The notes: generated from the sequence alone by a model not told the origin. DNA of 64,000 nt from Gammaproteobacteria bacterium 45_16_T64 (GCA_002162955.1 MABD01000057.1:62001-126000), one strand, 5' to 3'; positions 1 to 10,368 are shown, counted from the first letter of the stretch. Translations and numbers: made by a program.

Positions 1-945
1 GCTTTCGACAATGGAGAGATAATTAAACAAACCATTACGCACGAAAACCCCGCTGGCATGCAGGCCTTTGCCATGAATAGTCGCCGGGAACGCTTTCAAG
101 ACAGCAGAGTTCGCCAAGCCCTTGGGTTAGTGTTTGACTTTGAGTGGACCAATAAGAACCTTTTCTACGGTGCCTACACACGTTCAACTAGCTATTTTTC
201 AAACTCTGAACTGGCCTCCGATGGGCTACCTTCAAAAGCAGAATTAGCGTTATTAGAGCCATACCGTGACGACCTTCCTAGCGAGCTATTCACTGAGCCC
301 TATTCCATCCCCAAAACAAAGGGCAATGGTAAGATCCGCCTTAATCTACGTACTGCAACAAAACTGTTGAAACAAGCAGGCTGGACTCTTCACGAAGGCA
401 GCTTAGTTAACAAAGACGGATTACCGTTTGAATTTGAGATATTGCTATATCAGGGAGATTTTAAACGCATAGTCTTACCTTACGTTAAAAATCTGGAGAA
501 GCTGGGCATCACACCAACCATAAAAGTTGTGGATGTTTCCCAATTTATTGAGCGGAGGCGCGAATTTGATTTCGACATGATTATTCAGACATTCGCTCAA
601 TCTTCGTCTCCGGGGAATGAACAACGAGACTACTGGTACTCCGGTTATGCAAACCACCGCGGCAGCCGTAACATTATAGGCATCAAGGACCCTGTCATCG
701 ACCAACTTATTGACAACGTCATTGCCGCTGAATCTCGAGATGATCTTATCACGGCCTGTCATGCACTAGATCGCGTTCTACTGTGGGGGCATTATGTTGT
801 TCCACAATGGCATATTAGTGCGTACCGTGTCGCCTACCGGGATTTTTTCAGACGCCCCGAGACAACACCAAAATACAGCTTGGGGTTTGATACTTGGTGG
901 GTTGATCAACCAGCGGCGTCCTCAAAAATGCAGGCAAAGAAGTAA
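1..945 (+). CDS. yejA: Peptide ABC transporter periplasmic binding protein, C-terminal part (YejA-like, truncated by window edge)
   Basis: The frame is open from base 1, so this is the 3' part of a longer gene. The family is normally about 600 residues and about 314 are present. The visible part fits the C-terminal lobe of SBP family 5 oligopeptide-binding proteins of the YejA type: the VRQALGLVFDFEW region, the RLNLRTATKLLKQAGW region, and a tail describing docking to the transporter (PQWHISAYRVAYRD). Such proteins capture oligopeptides in the periplasm for the YejBEF importer. Assignment rests on these motifs and on the yejB, yejE and yejF genes directly downstream (8 bp gap to yejB). In E. 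coli YejABEF imports peptides including microcin C; the substrate here is not known. Confidence 0.88.
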   Translation, partial: AFDNGEIIKQTITHENPAGMQAFAMNSRRERFQDSRVRQALGLVFDFEWTNKNLFYGAYTRSTSYFSNSELASDGLPSKAELALLEPYRDDLPSELFTEPYSIPKTKGNGKIRLNLRTATKLLKQAGWTLHEGSLVNKDGLPFEFEILLYQGDFKRIVLPYVKNLEKLGITPTIKVVDVSQFIERRREFDFDMIIQTFAQSSSPGNEQRDYWYSGYANHRGSRNIIGIKDPVIDQLIDNVIAAESRDDLITACHALDRVLLWGHYVVPQWHISAYRVAYRDFFRRPETTPKYSLGFDTWWVDQPAASSKMQAKK

Positions 946-953
946 GATAATCC

Positions 954-2039
954 ATGACTGCATATATTATCCGCAGGTTACTGCTCGTTATCCCAACCTT
1001 ACTTGGGATATTAGCCATCAACTTTATTATTATACAGTCTGCTCCTGGCGGACCAGTAGAACAAATGATCGCCAATCTCGAAGGGCTAGAGAGTGGTGCA
1101 TCCAGCCGCTTAGGTAGTCAGTCTGGGTCAGAAGTTCGCGCGTCATCCAATAGCAACTCTTCTTACCAAGGTGCGCAGGGTTTAGACCCGGATCTCATTA
1201 AAAAAATTGAGAAACTCTACGGCTTTGACAAACCTGCCTATCAACGCTTTGGCGAAATGATTGTTAATTATTTCACCTTCGATTTTGGCGACAGTTTTTT
1301 CAGGGATAAGTCAGTCACTGACTTGCTTATCGAGAAGCTACCTGTCTCAATATCACTAGGGTTATGGACAACGCTAATCACCTACTTAGTGTCTATCCCT
1401 TTAGGGATTAAAAAAGCCATCAAACACGGCGAACCCTTCGATGTTTGGAGTAGCTCCATTGTAATTGTCGGTTACGCAATACCTGGATTTTTATTCGCCA
1501 TCTTACTTATCGTGGTACTCGCAGGTGGCAGCTATTTTAATATATTTCCTTTGCGTGGACTTACCTCCACAAACTTTGATTCACTCACCCTGTTCGAACA
1601 AATTAAAGATTATGCTTGGCATATCACGTTACCGGTTATTGCCTCAGTGGTAGGGAGTTTCGCTACCTTAACGATGCTCACCAAAAACGCCTTCCTTGAT
1701 GAAATCGGCAAGCAATACGTTATTACTGCAAAAGCCAAGGGACTCACCGAAAAACAAGCCCTCTATGGCCATGTTTTTCGAAATGCCATGCTCATTATCA
1801 TTGCAGGATTTCCCGCTGCGATCGTCGGGATTTTCTTTACCGGATCACTACTCATCGAAGTGATTTTCTCCCTTGATGGCATTGGCCTGCTCGGTTTTGA
1901 GGCGGTGCTTTCAAGAGACTATCCAGTTATTTTTGGCACACTGTTCATTTTCGCACTTATATCTCTGGTACTTAATATCATTAGTGACATCACTTATACC
2001 TTAATTGATCCTCGGATCGATTTCGAGTCGAGGGGATAA
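954..2039 (+). CDS. yejB: Peptide ABC transporter permease YejB
   Basis: 361 residues, an inner-membrane permease of the DppB/OppB class. The N-terminus is the classic opener of this class ([16 protein letters not shown]), followed by a periplasmic insert of about 60 residues rich in Ser, Gly and Asn that is typical of YejB. A membrane domain with the EAA-type coupling loop follows ([20 protein letters not shown]), which contacts the ATPase. It ends with the usual IDPRIDF motif. It sits 8 bp after yejA and 3 bp before yejE, so it is surely co-transcribed with them. Expected to form a heterodimer with YejE. Confidence 0.95.
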   Translation: MTAYIIRRLLLVIPTLLGILAINFIIIQSAPGGPVEQMIANLEGLESGASSRLGSQSGSEVRASSNSNSSYQGAQGLDPDLIKKIEKLYGFDKPAYQRFGEMIVNYFTFDFGDSFFRDKSVTDLLIEKLPVSISLGLWTTLITYLVSIPLGIKKAIKHGEPFDVWSSSIVIVGYAIPGFLFAILLIVVLAGGSYFNIFPLRGLTSTNFDSLTLFEQIKDYAWHITLPVIASVVGSFATLTMLTKNAFLDEIGKQYVITAKAKGLTEKQALYGHVFRNAMLIIIAGFPAAIVGIFFTGSLLIEVIFSLDGIGLLGFEAVLSRDYPVIFGTLFIFALISLVLNIISDITYTLIDPRIDFESRG

Positions 2040-2042
2040 GCC

Positions 2043-3080
2043 GTGTCGATAATACCAAAGATCACCTTGCACCCTATTAACCAGCGACGCTGGGGCAACT
2101 TCAAAGCAAATCGACGAGGGTGGTACTCGCTCTGGATCTTTATCGCGATTTTTAGTGTAACGCTGTTTTCCGAGATCATCGCTAACGACAAACCGATCTT
2201 CGTCAGTTACAAAAATCAATTCTACTTCCCTTTTATCAAACAATACTCCGAAGTTGAATTCGGGGGGGAATTTGAGACAGAAGCTGACTATAAAGACGAA
2301 TATGTAGCAGAGCTTATCAATGCAGACGGATTTATCATATTCCCACCCATTCAATTTGATTACAGTACGATAAACTGGGACCTTAAGACGCCGGCCCCCT
2401 CACCTCCTGACAAGGTAAACTGGCTTGGTACCGATGATCAGGGTCGTGATGTGCTTTCAAGGATTCTCTATGGGTTTAGAATTTCGGTATTATTTGGCCT
2501 CACACTAACACTGCTAAGCAGTATTATTGGCGTAGCAGCAGGCGCAGCCCAAGGATACTACGGCGGGAAATTCGACCTCATAATGCAGCGATTTATTGAA
2601 ATATGGCAATCACTACCGATGCTATTTCTATTAATCATTCTAGCAAGTATCGTTAAACCCAACTTTTGGTGGTTACTTGGCATCATGCTCCTATTTAGCT
2701 GGATGGGATTGGTTAGCGTAGTTAGGGCCGAGTTCCTAAGGGGAAGAAACTTAGAGTATGTAAAGGCGGCCAAAGCCCTAGGTTTAGATGATAGAACAAT
2801 TATGACACGCCACATTCTACCAAACGCAATGGTGTCAACATTAACGTTTATGCCTTTTATTCTCACATCCTCGATTACCACGCTTACAGCACTCGATTTT
2901 TTAGGGTTTGGATTACCAGTAGGGTCACCTTCCTTAGGAGAACTTATCGCGCAAGGCAAATCCAATTTACAAGCACCTTGGTTGGGTATATCCGCTTTCG
3001 TCGTGCTTTCCGTTATGTTGAGTTTGCTGGTATTTGTCGGTGAAGCCGTACGAGACGCATTCGACCCCCGAATCAACTAA
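2043..3080 (+). CDS. yejE: Peptide ABC transporter permease YejE
   Basis: 345 residues starting with GTG, 3 bp after yejB. DppC/OppC-class permease: first membrane span near residues 28-46, then a large periplasmic region containing NWLGTDDQGRDVLSRILYG, a signature shared by OppC-type proteins. Several spans follow, then the EAA coupling loop (YVKAAKALGLDDRTIMTRHI) and the C-terminal AFDPRIN motif. It partners with YejB in the inner membrane for peptide import. A run of seven G occurs inside the gene near 2265-2271 but the frame is intact. Confidence 0.95.
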   Translation: MSIIPKITLHPINQRRWGNFKANRRGWYSLWIFIAIFSVTLFSEIIANDKPIFVSYKNQFYFPFIKQYSEVEFGGEFETEADYKDEYVAELINADGFIIFPPIQFDYSTINWDLKTPAPSPPDKVNWLGTDDQGRDVLSRILYGFRISVLFGLTLTLLSSIIGVAAGAAQGYYGGKFDLIMQRFIEIWQSLPMLFLLIILASIVKPNFWWLLGIMLLFSWMGLVSVVRAEFLRGRNLEYVKAAKALGLDDRTIMTRHILPNAMVSTLTFMPFILTSSITTLTALDFLGFGLPVGSPSLGELIAQGKSNLQAPWLGISAFVVLSVMLSLLVFVGEAVRDAFDPRIN

Positions 3081-3099
3081 CATATATAACCAATCAAAT

Positions 3100-4731
3100 A
3101 TGGCCTCAACTTTGTCACAGTCAACTGAGAACAATACACAACGCGAACCTATACTCGAAGCGAGTAATCTAACGGTTACGTTTACGCAGGGGAAGACGGA
3201 AACTCACGCAGTTAAAGGTGTTAGTTTCACGTTACACAAAGGAAAAACACTCGCCCTCGTGGGTGAAAGTGGCTCAGGAAAATCCGTCACTGCACATTCA
3301 ATCTTGCGCTTACTACCTTCCGACGCGGCCTCATTGCAAGGAACAGTAACCTATAAGAATCGGAATATTTTCGATCACACAGAAACTGAAATGCAAGAAC
3401 TACGCGGTAATGGGATAGGTATGATATTCCAAGAGCCTATGACTGCGCTAAACCCTTTGCATACTGTCGAAAAACAAATTAGCGAAACCATCAAATTACA
3501 CAGCACCAGAACACAAAAGCAAACCCGCGAGAGAGTCATAGAACTGCTTGACCTTGTGGGTATCCCAGACCCAGCGAATAGATTAGGATCGTATCCGCAC
3601 GAGCTATCGGGTGGTCAGCGACAGCGGGTCATGATCGCCATGGCCCTTTCAAACGAACCTGATGTACTCATTGCCGATGAACCCACGACGGCTCTCGATG
3701 TAACAATACAAAAACAAGTTCTCAACTTGCTAAAAGAACTCCAGCAAAAAATGGGTATGGCCATTTTGCTTATCACTCATGACCTTGGTGTTGTTAGACA
3801 ATACGCTGACACGGTTGCGGTCATGACAGAAGGGGAATTAGTAGAAGTTGCCAATAGCGACGACCTATTCCACTCACCGCAGCATGAATACACAAGAAAG
3901 CTACTTAATTCTGAGCCCAGCGGCAATCCAAGTTCTTTACGTCCAGGCTTGCCAGATCTACTCCAAGTAAAGGATTTTCACGTCTGGTTCCCCATTAAAA
4001 AAGGGGTGTTTAAACGGACTGTTGGCCACGTTAAGGCCGTTAATAACATCAATTTCACCCTTAGAAAAGGCAAAACCCTAGGTATTGTAGGTGAAAGTGG
4101 CTCAGGGAAAACAACCTTAGTACAAGGCCTGCTTAGACTTTGTGAAAGCAAAGGGAGCATCGTGTTTAATGGTATTGAACTACAACATCTTAGCCAAAAA
4201 AACATTAGACCCCACCGTAAAGCGCTACAAATCGTATTTCAAGATCCTTTTAGCAGCTTAAGTCCACGGATGTCCGTCGCAGACATCATCGCTGAAGGAA
4301 TCCACATCCATCACGCATTACCCTCACAGGAAATAGAAGCCCTTATCGTTCAGACGATGGAAGAAGTAGGCTTAGATCCAAAAACTCGTCACCGATACCC
4401 CCACGAGTTTTCAGGTGGCCAGCGCCAACGAATAGCCATTGCCAGAGCGTTAGTACTAAAACCCGACCTGATAGTGCTAGATGAGCCTACCTCTGCTTTA
4501 GATCGCTCTGTCCAATGCCAAGTTGTTGATTTATTAAGAGAACTACAAGAAAAGCACCAGTTCAGTTATGTGTTTATAAGCCACGACCTAAAGGTTGTGA
4601 AAGCCCTCGCTCATGACATAATCGTACTTAAAGATGGAATAGTCATCGAACAAGGCCCCGCCAGTGCCATTTTTGACAATCCAAGCACTGAATATACCCG
4701 GGAATTAATCAGCGCTGCACTTAATCTGTAA
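3100..4731 (+). CDS. yejF: Peptide ABC transporter duplicated ATPase YejF
   Basis: About 543 residues with two complete ABC domains fused in tandem, as in YejF. The first has Walker A GESGSGKS near residue 60, the signature SGGQRQR and Walker B VLIADEP. The second has GESGSGKT near residue 330, [14 protein letters not shown] and LIVLDEP. It energises YejBE. An earlier in-frame ATG at 3034 lies inside yejE and would add 22 unlikely residues, so I chose 3100, 19 bp after the yejE stop. Continuous with the yej operon. Confidence 0.94.
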   Translation: MASTLSQSTENNTQREPILEASNLTVTFTQGKTETHAVKGVSFTLHKGKTLALVGESGSGKSVTAHSILRLLPSDAASLQGTVTYKNRNIFDHTETEMQELRGNGIGMIFQEPMTALNPLHTVEKQISETIKLHSTRTQKQTRERVIELLDLVGIPDPANRLGSYPHELSGGQRQRVMIAMALSNEPDVLIADEPTTALDVTIQKQVLNLLKELQQKMGMAILLITHDLGVVRQYADTVAVMTEGELVEVANSDDLFHSPQHEYTRKLLNSEPSGNPSSLRPGLPDLLQVKDFHVWFPIKKGVFKRTVGHVKAVNNINFTLRKGKTLGIVGESGSGKTTLVQGLLRLCESKGSIVFNGIELQHLSQKNIRPHRKALQIVFQDPFSSLSPRMSVADIIAEGIHIHHALPSQEIEALIVQTMEEVGLDPKTRHRYPHEFSGGQRQRIAIARALVLKPDLIVLDEPTSALDRSVQCQVVDLLRELQEKHQFSYVFISHDLKVVKALAHDIIVLKDGIVIEQGPASAIFDNPSTEYTRELISAALNL

Positions 4732-4822
4732 CAAACGATTAAACTCGCTTCCACCCGACGGCGGTTTGATACACACTTCACCTTTATTGAATAGACCTAC
4801 CTTTTACTCAAGAGTTAATACT

Positions 4823-5611
4823 ATGGGATTTCTAGCAGGAAAGAGAATTTTGATCGTCGGCGTAGCCAGCAACCGCTCTATCGCCTACGGCATCGCAGCA
4901 GCTATGCACCGAGAAGGCGCTGAAATTGCCCTTACTTACCAAAATGAGAAGCTGAAGGGTCGTGTTGAAAAGTTCGGTAAAGAGTGGGATACCGAGCTGT
5001 GTTTCCCATGTGACGTTGCTAAAGATGAAGAAATTGAATCCGCATTTGCTGCTCTAGGAGAGCACTGGGATAGCTTGGACGGTATTGTACACTCCGTAGG
5101 TTATGCACCGGCTCACGAGCTTGATGGCGATTATGTTGATGCAACCACCCGTGAAGGTTTTAAGATTGCTCATGACATCAGTTCATACAGCTTTGTCGCG
5201 TTAGCAAAATATGGGCGTAAAATGCTACAAGGCACCAATGGCTCATTGCTAACCCTTACCTACCTGGGTGCTGAGCGGGTTATGCCAAACTACAACGTGA
5301 TGGGCTTGGCAAAAGCCAGCCTAGAAGCGAACGTACGCTATATGGCATCAAGCTTAGGCCCTGAAGGCATTCGTGTTAATGCAATCTCTGCAGGACCGAT
5401 CCGCACATTGGCGGCATCCGGCATCAAAGATTTCCGAAAAATGCTAAGTTTTAATGAAGCACAAACTCCATTACGCCGAAACGTCACGATCCACGAGGTT
5501 GGCAATGTCGCTGCATTTTTGTGCTCTGATTTAGCCAGTGGCATCAGCGGAGAAATCACCTATGTTGACGGTGGTGTAAACACTGTTAGCATGGGTAGTA
5601 CTGAAGAGTAG
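4823..5611 (+). CDS. fabI: Enoyl-[acyl-carrier-protein] reductase, NADH type (FabI)
   Basis: 262 residues, the usual FabI length. It reduces the trans-2-enoyl-ACP double bond, the last step of each fatty acid elongation cycle, in the cytoplasm. Visible hallmarks: the cofactor-binding start [13 protein letters not shown], the catalytic Tyr-x6-Lys in [10 protein letters not shown], and the [19 protein letters not shown] segment near the substrate loop. This is the triclosan-sensitive reductase class. Start 4823 matches homologues beginning [10 protein letters not shown]; an upstream ATG at 4766 would add 19 residues. Position directly after a yej-type ABC operon is as in Pseudomonas, where fabI adjoins the npp/yej genes. 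Confidence 0.96.
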   Translation: MGFLAGKRILIVGVASNRSIAYGIAAAMHREGAEIALTYQNEKLKGRVEKFGKEWDTELCFPCDVAKDEEIESAFAALGEHWDSLDGIVHSVGYAPAHELDGDYVDATTREGFKIAHDISSYSFVALAKYGRKMLQGTNGSLLTLTYLGAERVMPNYNVMGLAKASLEANVRYMASSLGPEGIRVNAISAGPIRTLAASGIKDFRKMLSFNEAQTPLRRNVTIHEVGNVAAFLCSDLASGISGEITYVDGGVNTVSMGSTEE

Positions 5612-5621
5612 TTCGTCATAT

Positions 5622-5659
5622 TCGATTTGCCCTATACTATAAGGTATTGGGCAAATCGA
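5622..5659. promoter_or_regulatory. Inverted repeat between fabI and the acyl-CoA dehydrogenase-like gene
   Basis: A perfect 11-bp inverted repeat (TCGATTTGCCC at 5622-5632 and GGGCAAATCGA at 5649-5659) with a 16-base spacer. The right arm runs into the start ATG of the next gene, so an RNA hairpin here would hide its ribosome site. It could also be an operator or a fabI terminator without a T-run. Confidence 0.5.
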
Positions 5660-6639
5660 TGACCAGTACAACACCAGCATGGAATGCCGATATGACTACC
5701 GCCTCAGCCCTATTAGATCGTTTCTTTCATATTGCTTCACAATCCATACCTTCCGACATGTCCTTTGTTGAATGGAAGGCCAAATTCGATCTAGAGAAAA
5801 CACCCTGGTGTAATACCGTCGACCGGGCCTTATTAGCTGGCGCAATTTCTGATCGTGTTGCCTATGCATTTTCTGGTGGTTACCAATCTGCACTTAACGC
5901 CCTCTTCCCCAGCAGTTTCGACAATAAACTATCTGCATTCTGTGTCACTGAAGAAGGCGGCAACCACCCAAAAGCAATACAAACGACATTAATACACACT
6001 AGCGGCCAATGGTTTCTTAACGGCTCAAAGAAATTTATCACTGGAGGCTGTGACGCTGACAGGCTGTTTGTGGCGGCGAATCAAAACATAGACACCTCAC
6101 AAAAGCCGTCGATTGTCATGGTTGAAATATACACATCCCAATCAGGGATTGCCATTACTCCCATGCCTACTCTGCCATTCGTGCCTGAAGTTACCCATGG
6201 GACAGCCACCTTTGACAACGTCCATATAAACGAAGGCAGCATTTGCCCTGGAGATGGTTACGATGAGTACATCAAACCTTTTCGAACCATCGAAGACATC
6301 CACATCTCTGCTGCGCTACTTGGCTATATTTGCAGTACCGCTATTCGCTTATCGTGGAACCAAAATTTTATAGAACGCTCTCTAGCTTGCATACTCATGC
6401 ACCGCGAGCTCGCAACAATGGATGCAAAATCTCCAAGTACGCATTTAGTGCTCGCGGGAGTACAACAAACCGCAGTTGAGCTTTTTCAGCAAGCAGAGCC
6501 GATGTGGGCCACAACTGACCCGGGCGCTTACTCTCTATGGAAACGAGACAAGTCCATTCTCGGCATTGCAAGCGCAGCACAACTGAAACGCAAAGAAAAG
6601 GCATGGTCCACCTTACTCAGCGTTAGCCAGGACGCTTAA
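5659..6639 (+). CDS. Acyl-CoA dehydrogenase-like protein
   Basis: About 326 residues. The middle contains an acyl-CoA dehydrogenase-like beta domain: FCVTEEGG near residues 95-102, followed by GQWFLNGSKKFITGG, the strand pattern that binds FAD in this superfamily. The C-terminal helical part is short (family length is usually 370-390), and I could not locate a clear catalytic glutamate. It may therefore be a degenerate or specialised flavoprotein rather than a beta-oxidation enzyme. Start ATG 5659 preferred over a TTG at 5647. Its stop shares a TTAA with the stop of the convergent gene downstream. Confidence 0.75.
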   Translation: MTSTTPAWNADMTTASALLDRFFHIASQSIPSDMSFVEWKAKFDLEKTPWCNTVDRALLAGAISDRVAYAFSGGYQSALNALFPSSFDNKLSAFCVTEEGGNHPKAIQTTLIHTSGQWFLNGSKKFITGGCDADRLFVAANQNIDTSQKPSIVMVEIYTSQSGIAITPMPTLPFVPEVTHGTATFDNVHINEGSICPGDGYDEYIKPFRTIEDIHISAALLGYICSTAIRLSWNQNFIERSLACILMHRELATMDAKSPSTHLVLAGVQQTAVELFQQAEPMWATTDPGAYSLWKRDKSILGIASAAQLKRKEKAWSTLLSVSQDA

Positions 6640-7103
6640 GCCTGAACACTAAATAGATGATCCGAACTTTCCAAACCAAACTTCTCCTGCATACTTTGCA
6701 AAATGGAGTCCTTTGCTTCGTCATCCAATTCATCGCTGCCATATTCTTCTAACAATGATTCTAGTGTTCCTAGCATTTCATCGGTAAAAATAGGCCCACC
6801 AATCGCACTCTGGCCTCCCGGTGGCGGGCCAGGTGGCCGCACTCCAGCAAGATCACCAACTTCCTTGGCATCAAACCCAGCTTCAGCCATTAACTCTGCC
6901 AATTCTTTGCCTGGCTGTATTCCTGCATCTTGGAAGGCTTCTACAATAGATTGCGCATCGTCTTCTGTAAGGTTGTCTGGGTCAAATTCTGCCAATGCAC
7001 TCTCGACGAATTCTTTTTGATCCTCTGTGATCGGCTGTGGTCTAGGCCCTTGGAATGATTGAGCCGATTGGGCATTAAAGCCCGCCGTAGAAATTGAATC
7101 CAT
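6636..7103 (-). CDS. Small acidic protein with two EF-hand-like helical motifs, function unknown
   Basis: 155 residues, strongly acidic, with no signal peptide. It contains two related segments with Asp-rich turns between helices: FDPDNLTEDDAQSI near residues 40-53 and GSDELDDEAKDSIL near residues 122-135. They are separated by a Gly/Pro linker (RPPGPPPGG). The Asp spacing recalls EF-hands but lacks the canonical glutamate at loop position 12, so calcium binding is uncertain. It converges on the acyl-CoA dehydrogenase-like gene and overlaps it by 4 bp. I do not recognise a named family. Confidence 0.7.
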   Translation of the reverse strand: MDSISTAGFNAQSAQSFQGPRPQPITEDQKEFVESALAEFDPDNLTEDDAQSIVEAFQDAGIQPGKELAELMAEAGFDAKEVGDLAGVRPPGPPPGGQSAIGGPIFTDEMLGTLESLLEEYGSDELDDEAKDSILQSMQEKFGLESSDHLFSVQA

Positions 7104-7264
7104 GATGTCCTCGCTACACTGTTCTATGGGTAAATGAATGGTTACTAGAAAAGTTAGCGAAAGAATATGTAAGCAATGTGCAAAAATAGTGAATGTGAGC
7201 CTATCTATTAATCGAATAACATCTAGGTACTCACATTCTTAGAACCAAACTAGCGATCGTCAGC

Positions 7265-7300
7265 AGGACAGCCACTTTCGTCGCCAAGAGTGGCTGTCCT
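7265..7300 (-). terminator. Hairpin terminator after the large lipoprotein gene
   Basis: A perfect 12-bp inverted repeat (AGGACAGCCACT at 7265-7276, AGTGGCTGTCCT at 7289-7300) with a 12-base loop, 33 bp beyond the stop of the minus-strand lipoprotein gene. No long T-run follows. Confidence 0.6.
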
Positions 7301-7323
7301 ATTTACCCGGTCCTATTTACCCG
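7296..7323. repeat. 14-bp perfect tandem duplication
   Basis: GTCCTATTTACCCG occurs twice back to back (7296-7309 and 7310-7323). The first copy overlaps the right arm of the neighbouring terminator hairpin. It looks like a recent slippage duplication. Confidence 0.85.
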
Positions 7324-7332
7324 CAATAAACC

Positions 7333-10300
7333 CTATTTTGACTGTTGCTTTGGTACAGCTCCGGCCACATCTATGGTGGTTTCAATGGATCTAAGTGAAT
7401 TGTTCTCGCTATACAAAATACCCCCACCCTGGGAGAGCAAACCGCTTGCAAGCGCAGAATAATCATTGGTCAAACTACTCTCGTATGCACGGACAGTAAT
7501 CTCTTTTTCTTTGTCTGGATGATTGAACCCCTGCGCCCACTCAGATACAACGTCAGGCAACATAGGCAGCCTAACACTAGCTCTTGTGTCAGGAACAAGA
7601 ATACTCCAGCTCACATCAAGTAATTCATGAGTCGCCAAAATATATGTACTTACATCAATATCGACAGAGTACATATCAATGGATGACACCTGTGTTGCCA
7701 CCCAACTCACGATATTGGTATCAGCATCATACTGACGACTAGAGAATAGGTTTTGCGAAAACTCAAACGTAATGTTGTCTGGGACTTGCTCTGGAGAAGT
7801 AAAATATAACCAACTGTTTTTTTCGGTTACATTCCCATCCTCCTCAGTAGTACCGACAAATATAACATTTGAGAAACCACTTTCTGTCGACACATTAACT
7901 GTCCCGAACGCTGCCTGCCCTAGATTTGAATCATAGCCATAGGTCAAATTATTGCCTTGCCTTGATGCATAGCTAAACATGTCTATATTCGTGCTAGGGG
8001 TCGTGTTCCATCCGATTTGACGTGACGCCTCGCTAAAATCAAATGTAGCAACGCCATCAGTTATTGCAACATCAAAATCGTATACTAACCCAAGCGTTTC
8101 TGTTTGACCCAAACCCACTCTATAGGCCATTGCATGTAAATTGATTTCTCCGGACGTATTTACTAAATGCTGGCAGACCTGGAGGTCTCCACCCGTTACC
8201 GGAAAATGCTCAAATATGCCACCGATGCCTGAATCTACTACGACAAAATCCGATTGCTCTGGAACATTAAAAAATGCCAAGGTCAACGATACCTTCTCAT
8301 TATCTTCGCACTCATTTTCCAGTCCGTTCTCATCCAAATACCACGTATACACGCCAACAGGAATATCGATGACTGTCATTCCAACTCGATCAATACCGTC
8401 TTGCTCTTGCATTGATGCAACGCTAAACGTCACCGTTGGCACACTTAAGCCACCTACAGACACTTGGCCATTTTCATCCGTAACATAAGTTTCACTGACT
8501 CCCATACCCTCATCATGCAACACCACAATGGCGCCCGCGATCGCTCTATTACTTGCGGGAGAATCATAGACCGTCAGCGTGAATGTATCCGCATTTTGCG
8601 TACCTACCCACTGCACTACAATTACTTTCGTCACGGTATTGCCTGCACTATCGGTAACATCAACGGATAGAGAACTACTGCCAGTACCCGATGCTGGTGC
8701 TATCCATGCTATCTGTTTCGCGCCGTTAGCTGACAACTCACCCATGCTTGCGCGCCAAAAATAGGTCAGCGCATCACCTTCTGGATCAGTAGCAACAATA
8801 GATAGAGCTATAGATTCACCTGCATTCACTGTGAATTCGCTAGCGCTAATATCCTGTAACACAGGCTCCGCATTCCCAACACTAAAATTCAATTCAAGTA
8901 TGCCACCTTTTTCTTCGACCTTACCTGACTTCACGTCAACACCGGGGATGTAAATGATAACAGGCTGATTGATCGGCACGGCAAAACGGTAATACCCGTT
9001 TGCATCAGTGAGCACCGTTTGCCCTAAACTCGAGTAAACCAGCTCGCCCACAACAGAGTCACCTCCACTAGCCTGTGTGACCCTTCCCTCAACGACACCA
9101 TACTCAGCTTCTATGTGATTTTCTAACGCCACGCAACCCGCTGGATTAGTTTCTGCATTACCCTGTTCAAACGGGGTATAGACGGTAGCGGCACCCACCT
9201 CTCCCTCTAACGCGGATGTAACAACATAATCAGCGATGTTAGGGGCAGTAATCGCAACCACTTCGCGGCTATCTAGTGTCGATCGCTTCACCGTTAGGCG
9301 TGCAACGCCATTACCATCCGTAATAGCAACAGCTGTATTAGAATAGGTTTCGCCAACCGCATTAACCTCTACACCAGCTAGTGGCTGTCCCGCTTCATCA
9401 GTCACAGTAACGGCAATACAGGCATGCTCTTCGATCGGCTTATCAACATTCCAGAAACTAAAGTGAAGTACTTTGGCCTTAGCAAACAAAATTGTCTTAA
9501 GGTTTTCTTCTCGGGTAAATATGATTGCGTCATCAATTTCAGCGGTTGCCGGTTCTGCATCTTCTCTTACCCATATCCCTTGATCTTCATCATAGGACCA
9601 CCAGGGAATCACATCGCCAGCCGCATAAACACCAAACTGTGATCCGCCCTCTTGGTACATTTCTGGCAATCGCAACTCAACCGTTGCGGGTTCAGACAAA
9701 TCAGTAAGGTCTCTTCCACCTGAATCTGTTAACGTAATCTCTGTAAACGTAATACTCTCCAAAAGAACATCCGCAGCCCCTCCTTGAATTTGAGTAGCGG
9801 CATACTCACCGGGAAAAGCACTACGCCCTGCTTCAGTCGAAGGGTCTCCATATAGCATGCTTACCGTTATCTCTCCGCCGCTTGCACCAGTAACGCTATT
9901 AGCCCCTAACGAAAGGTTCATGACTGTCTTTGAGGGATCTAACGCAGAAGGAACGGATATTTGATTAGCAACTTGAGTATCGACATTATCTTTAACCGCA
10001 CTATAGGCGCTCAATGTCACATCTAGGCGCGTTGATTCTTCATTCGTCAGCGTCACCACTTTCTGTACTAGTGGTAAGCTAGGATAGGCAATAGAAACTA
10101 CAACTCTTGCCACCGCCTTATCAATATCCACATCAAATAGATAGAGACCGTTTGCGGAAGACGTCGCTTGCTGATTCCCAACACTTATCGTTGCGCCTTC
10201 AAGCGCTCCATTAAAATTGATTTGACCGACCAGTTGAGACGAATATTGCGTGTCGGTACTTCCGCGGTCACCATCACCGCCCGACCCTCCTCCGCCTCCA

Positions 10301-10368
10301 CAGGCTGATAGAAGAAATAGAGTTCCTAGTAAAAAAAGATGGGTGATTGACGATTGAATGAATCTCAT
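7333..10368 (-). CDS. Large multi-domain cell-surface lipoprotein with Ig-like / carboxypeptidase-regulatory-like repeats
   Basis: 1011 residues. A lipoprotein signal peptide ends in LLSAC, followed by a Gly-rich tether (CGGGGGSGGDGD), so it is likely anchored in the outer membrane. The body is beta-rich. Several segments look like peptidase-associated or Ig-like modules, for example AVTVTDEAGQPLAGVEV near residue 320, TQASGGDSVVGELVYS near 430, a PKD-like ATDPEGDALTYFW near 530, and ITGAIVVLHDEG-type repeats near 610. No catalytic motif is seen. A role in surface binding or envelope structure is inferred only. The gene is monocistronic, with a hairpin terminator downstream. Confidence 0.8.
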   Translation of the reverse strand: MRFIQSSITHLFLLGTLFLLSACGGGGGSGGDGDRGSTDTQYSSQLVGQINFNGALEGATISVGNQQATSSANGLYLFDVDIDKAVARVVVSIAYPSLPLVQKVVTLTNEESTRLDVTLSAYSAVKDNVDTQVANQISVPSALDPSKTVMNLSLGANSVTGASGGEITVSMLYGDPSTEAGRSAFPGEYAATQIQGGAADVLLESITFTEITLTDSGGRDLTDLSEPATVELRLPEMYQEGGSQFGVYAAGDVIPWWSYDEDQGIWVREDAEPATAEIDDAIIFTREENLKTILFAKAKVLHFSFWNVDKPIEEHACIAVTVTDEAGQPLAGVEVNAVGETYSNTAVAITDGNGVARLTVKRSTLDSREVVAITAPNIADYVVTSALEGEVGAATVYTPFEQGNAETNPAGCVALENHIEAEYGVVEGRVTQASGGDSVVGELVYSSLGQTVLTDANGYYRFAVPINQPVIIYIPGVDVKSGKVEEKGGILELNFSVGNAEPVLQDISASEFTVNAGESIALSIVATDPEGDALTYFWRASMGELSANGAKQIAWIAPASGTGSSSLSVDVTDSAGNTVTKVIVVQWVGTQNADTFTLTVYDSPASNRAIAGAIVVLHDEGMGVSETYVTDENGQVSVGGLSVPTVTFSVASMQEQDGIDRVGMTVIDIPVGVYTWYLDENGLENECEDNEKVSLTLAFFNVPEQSDFVVVDSGIGGIFEHFPVTGGDLQVCQHLVNTSGEINLHAMAYRVGLGQTETLGLVYDFDVAITDGVATFDFSEASRQIGWNTTPSTNIDMFSYASRQGNNLTYGYDSNLGQAAFGTVNVSTESGFSNVIFVGTTEEDGNVTEKNSWLYFTSPEQVPDNITFEFSQNLFSSRQYDADTNIVSWVATQVSSIDMYSVDIDVSTYILATHELLDVSWSILVPDTRASVRLPMLPDVVSEWAQGFNHPDKEKEITVRAYESSLTNDYSALASGLLSQGGGILYSENNSLRSIETTIDVAGAVPKQQSK

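Noticed and set aside
8141-9707. Plus-strand frames inside the large lipoprotein gene
   Set aside because: Antisense shadows of a long coding frame; no start signals or known motifs.
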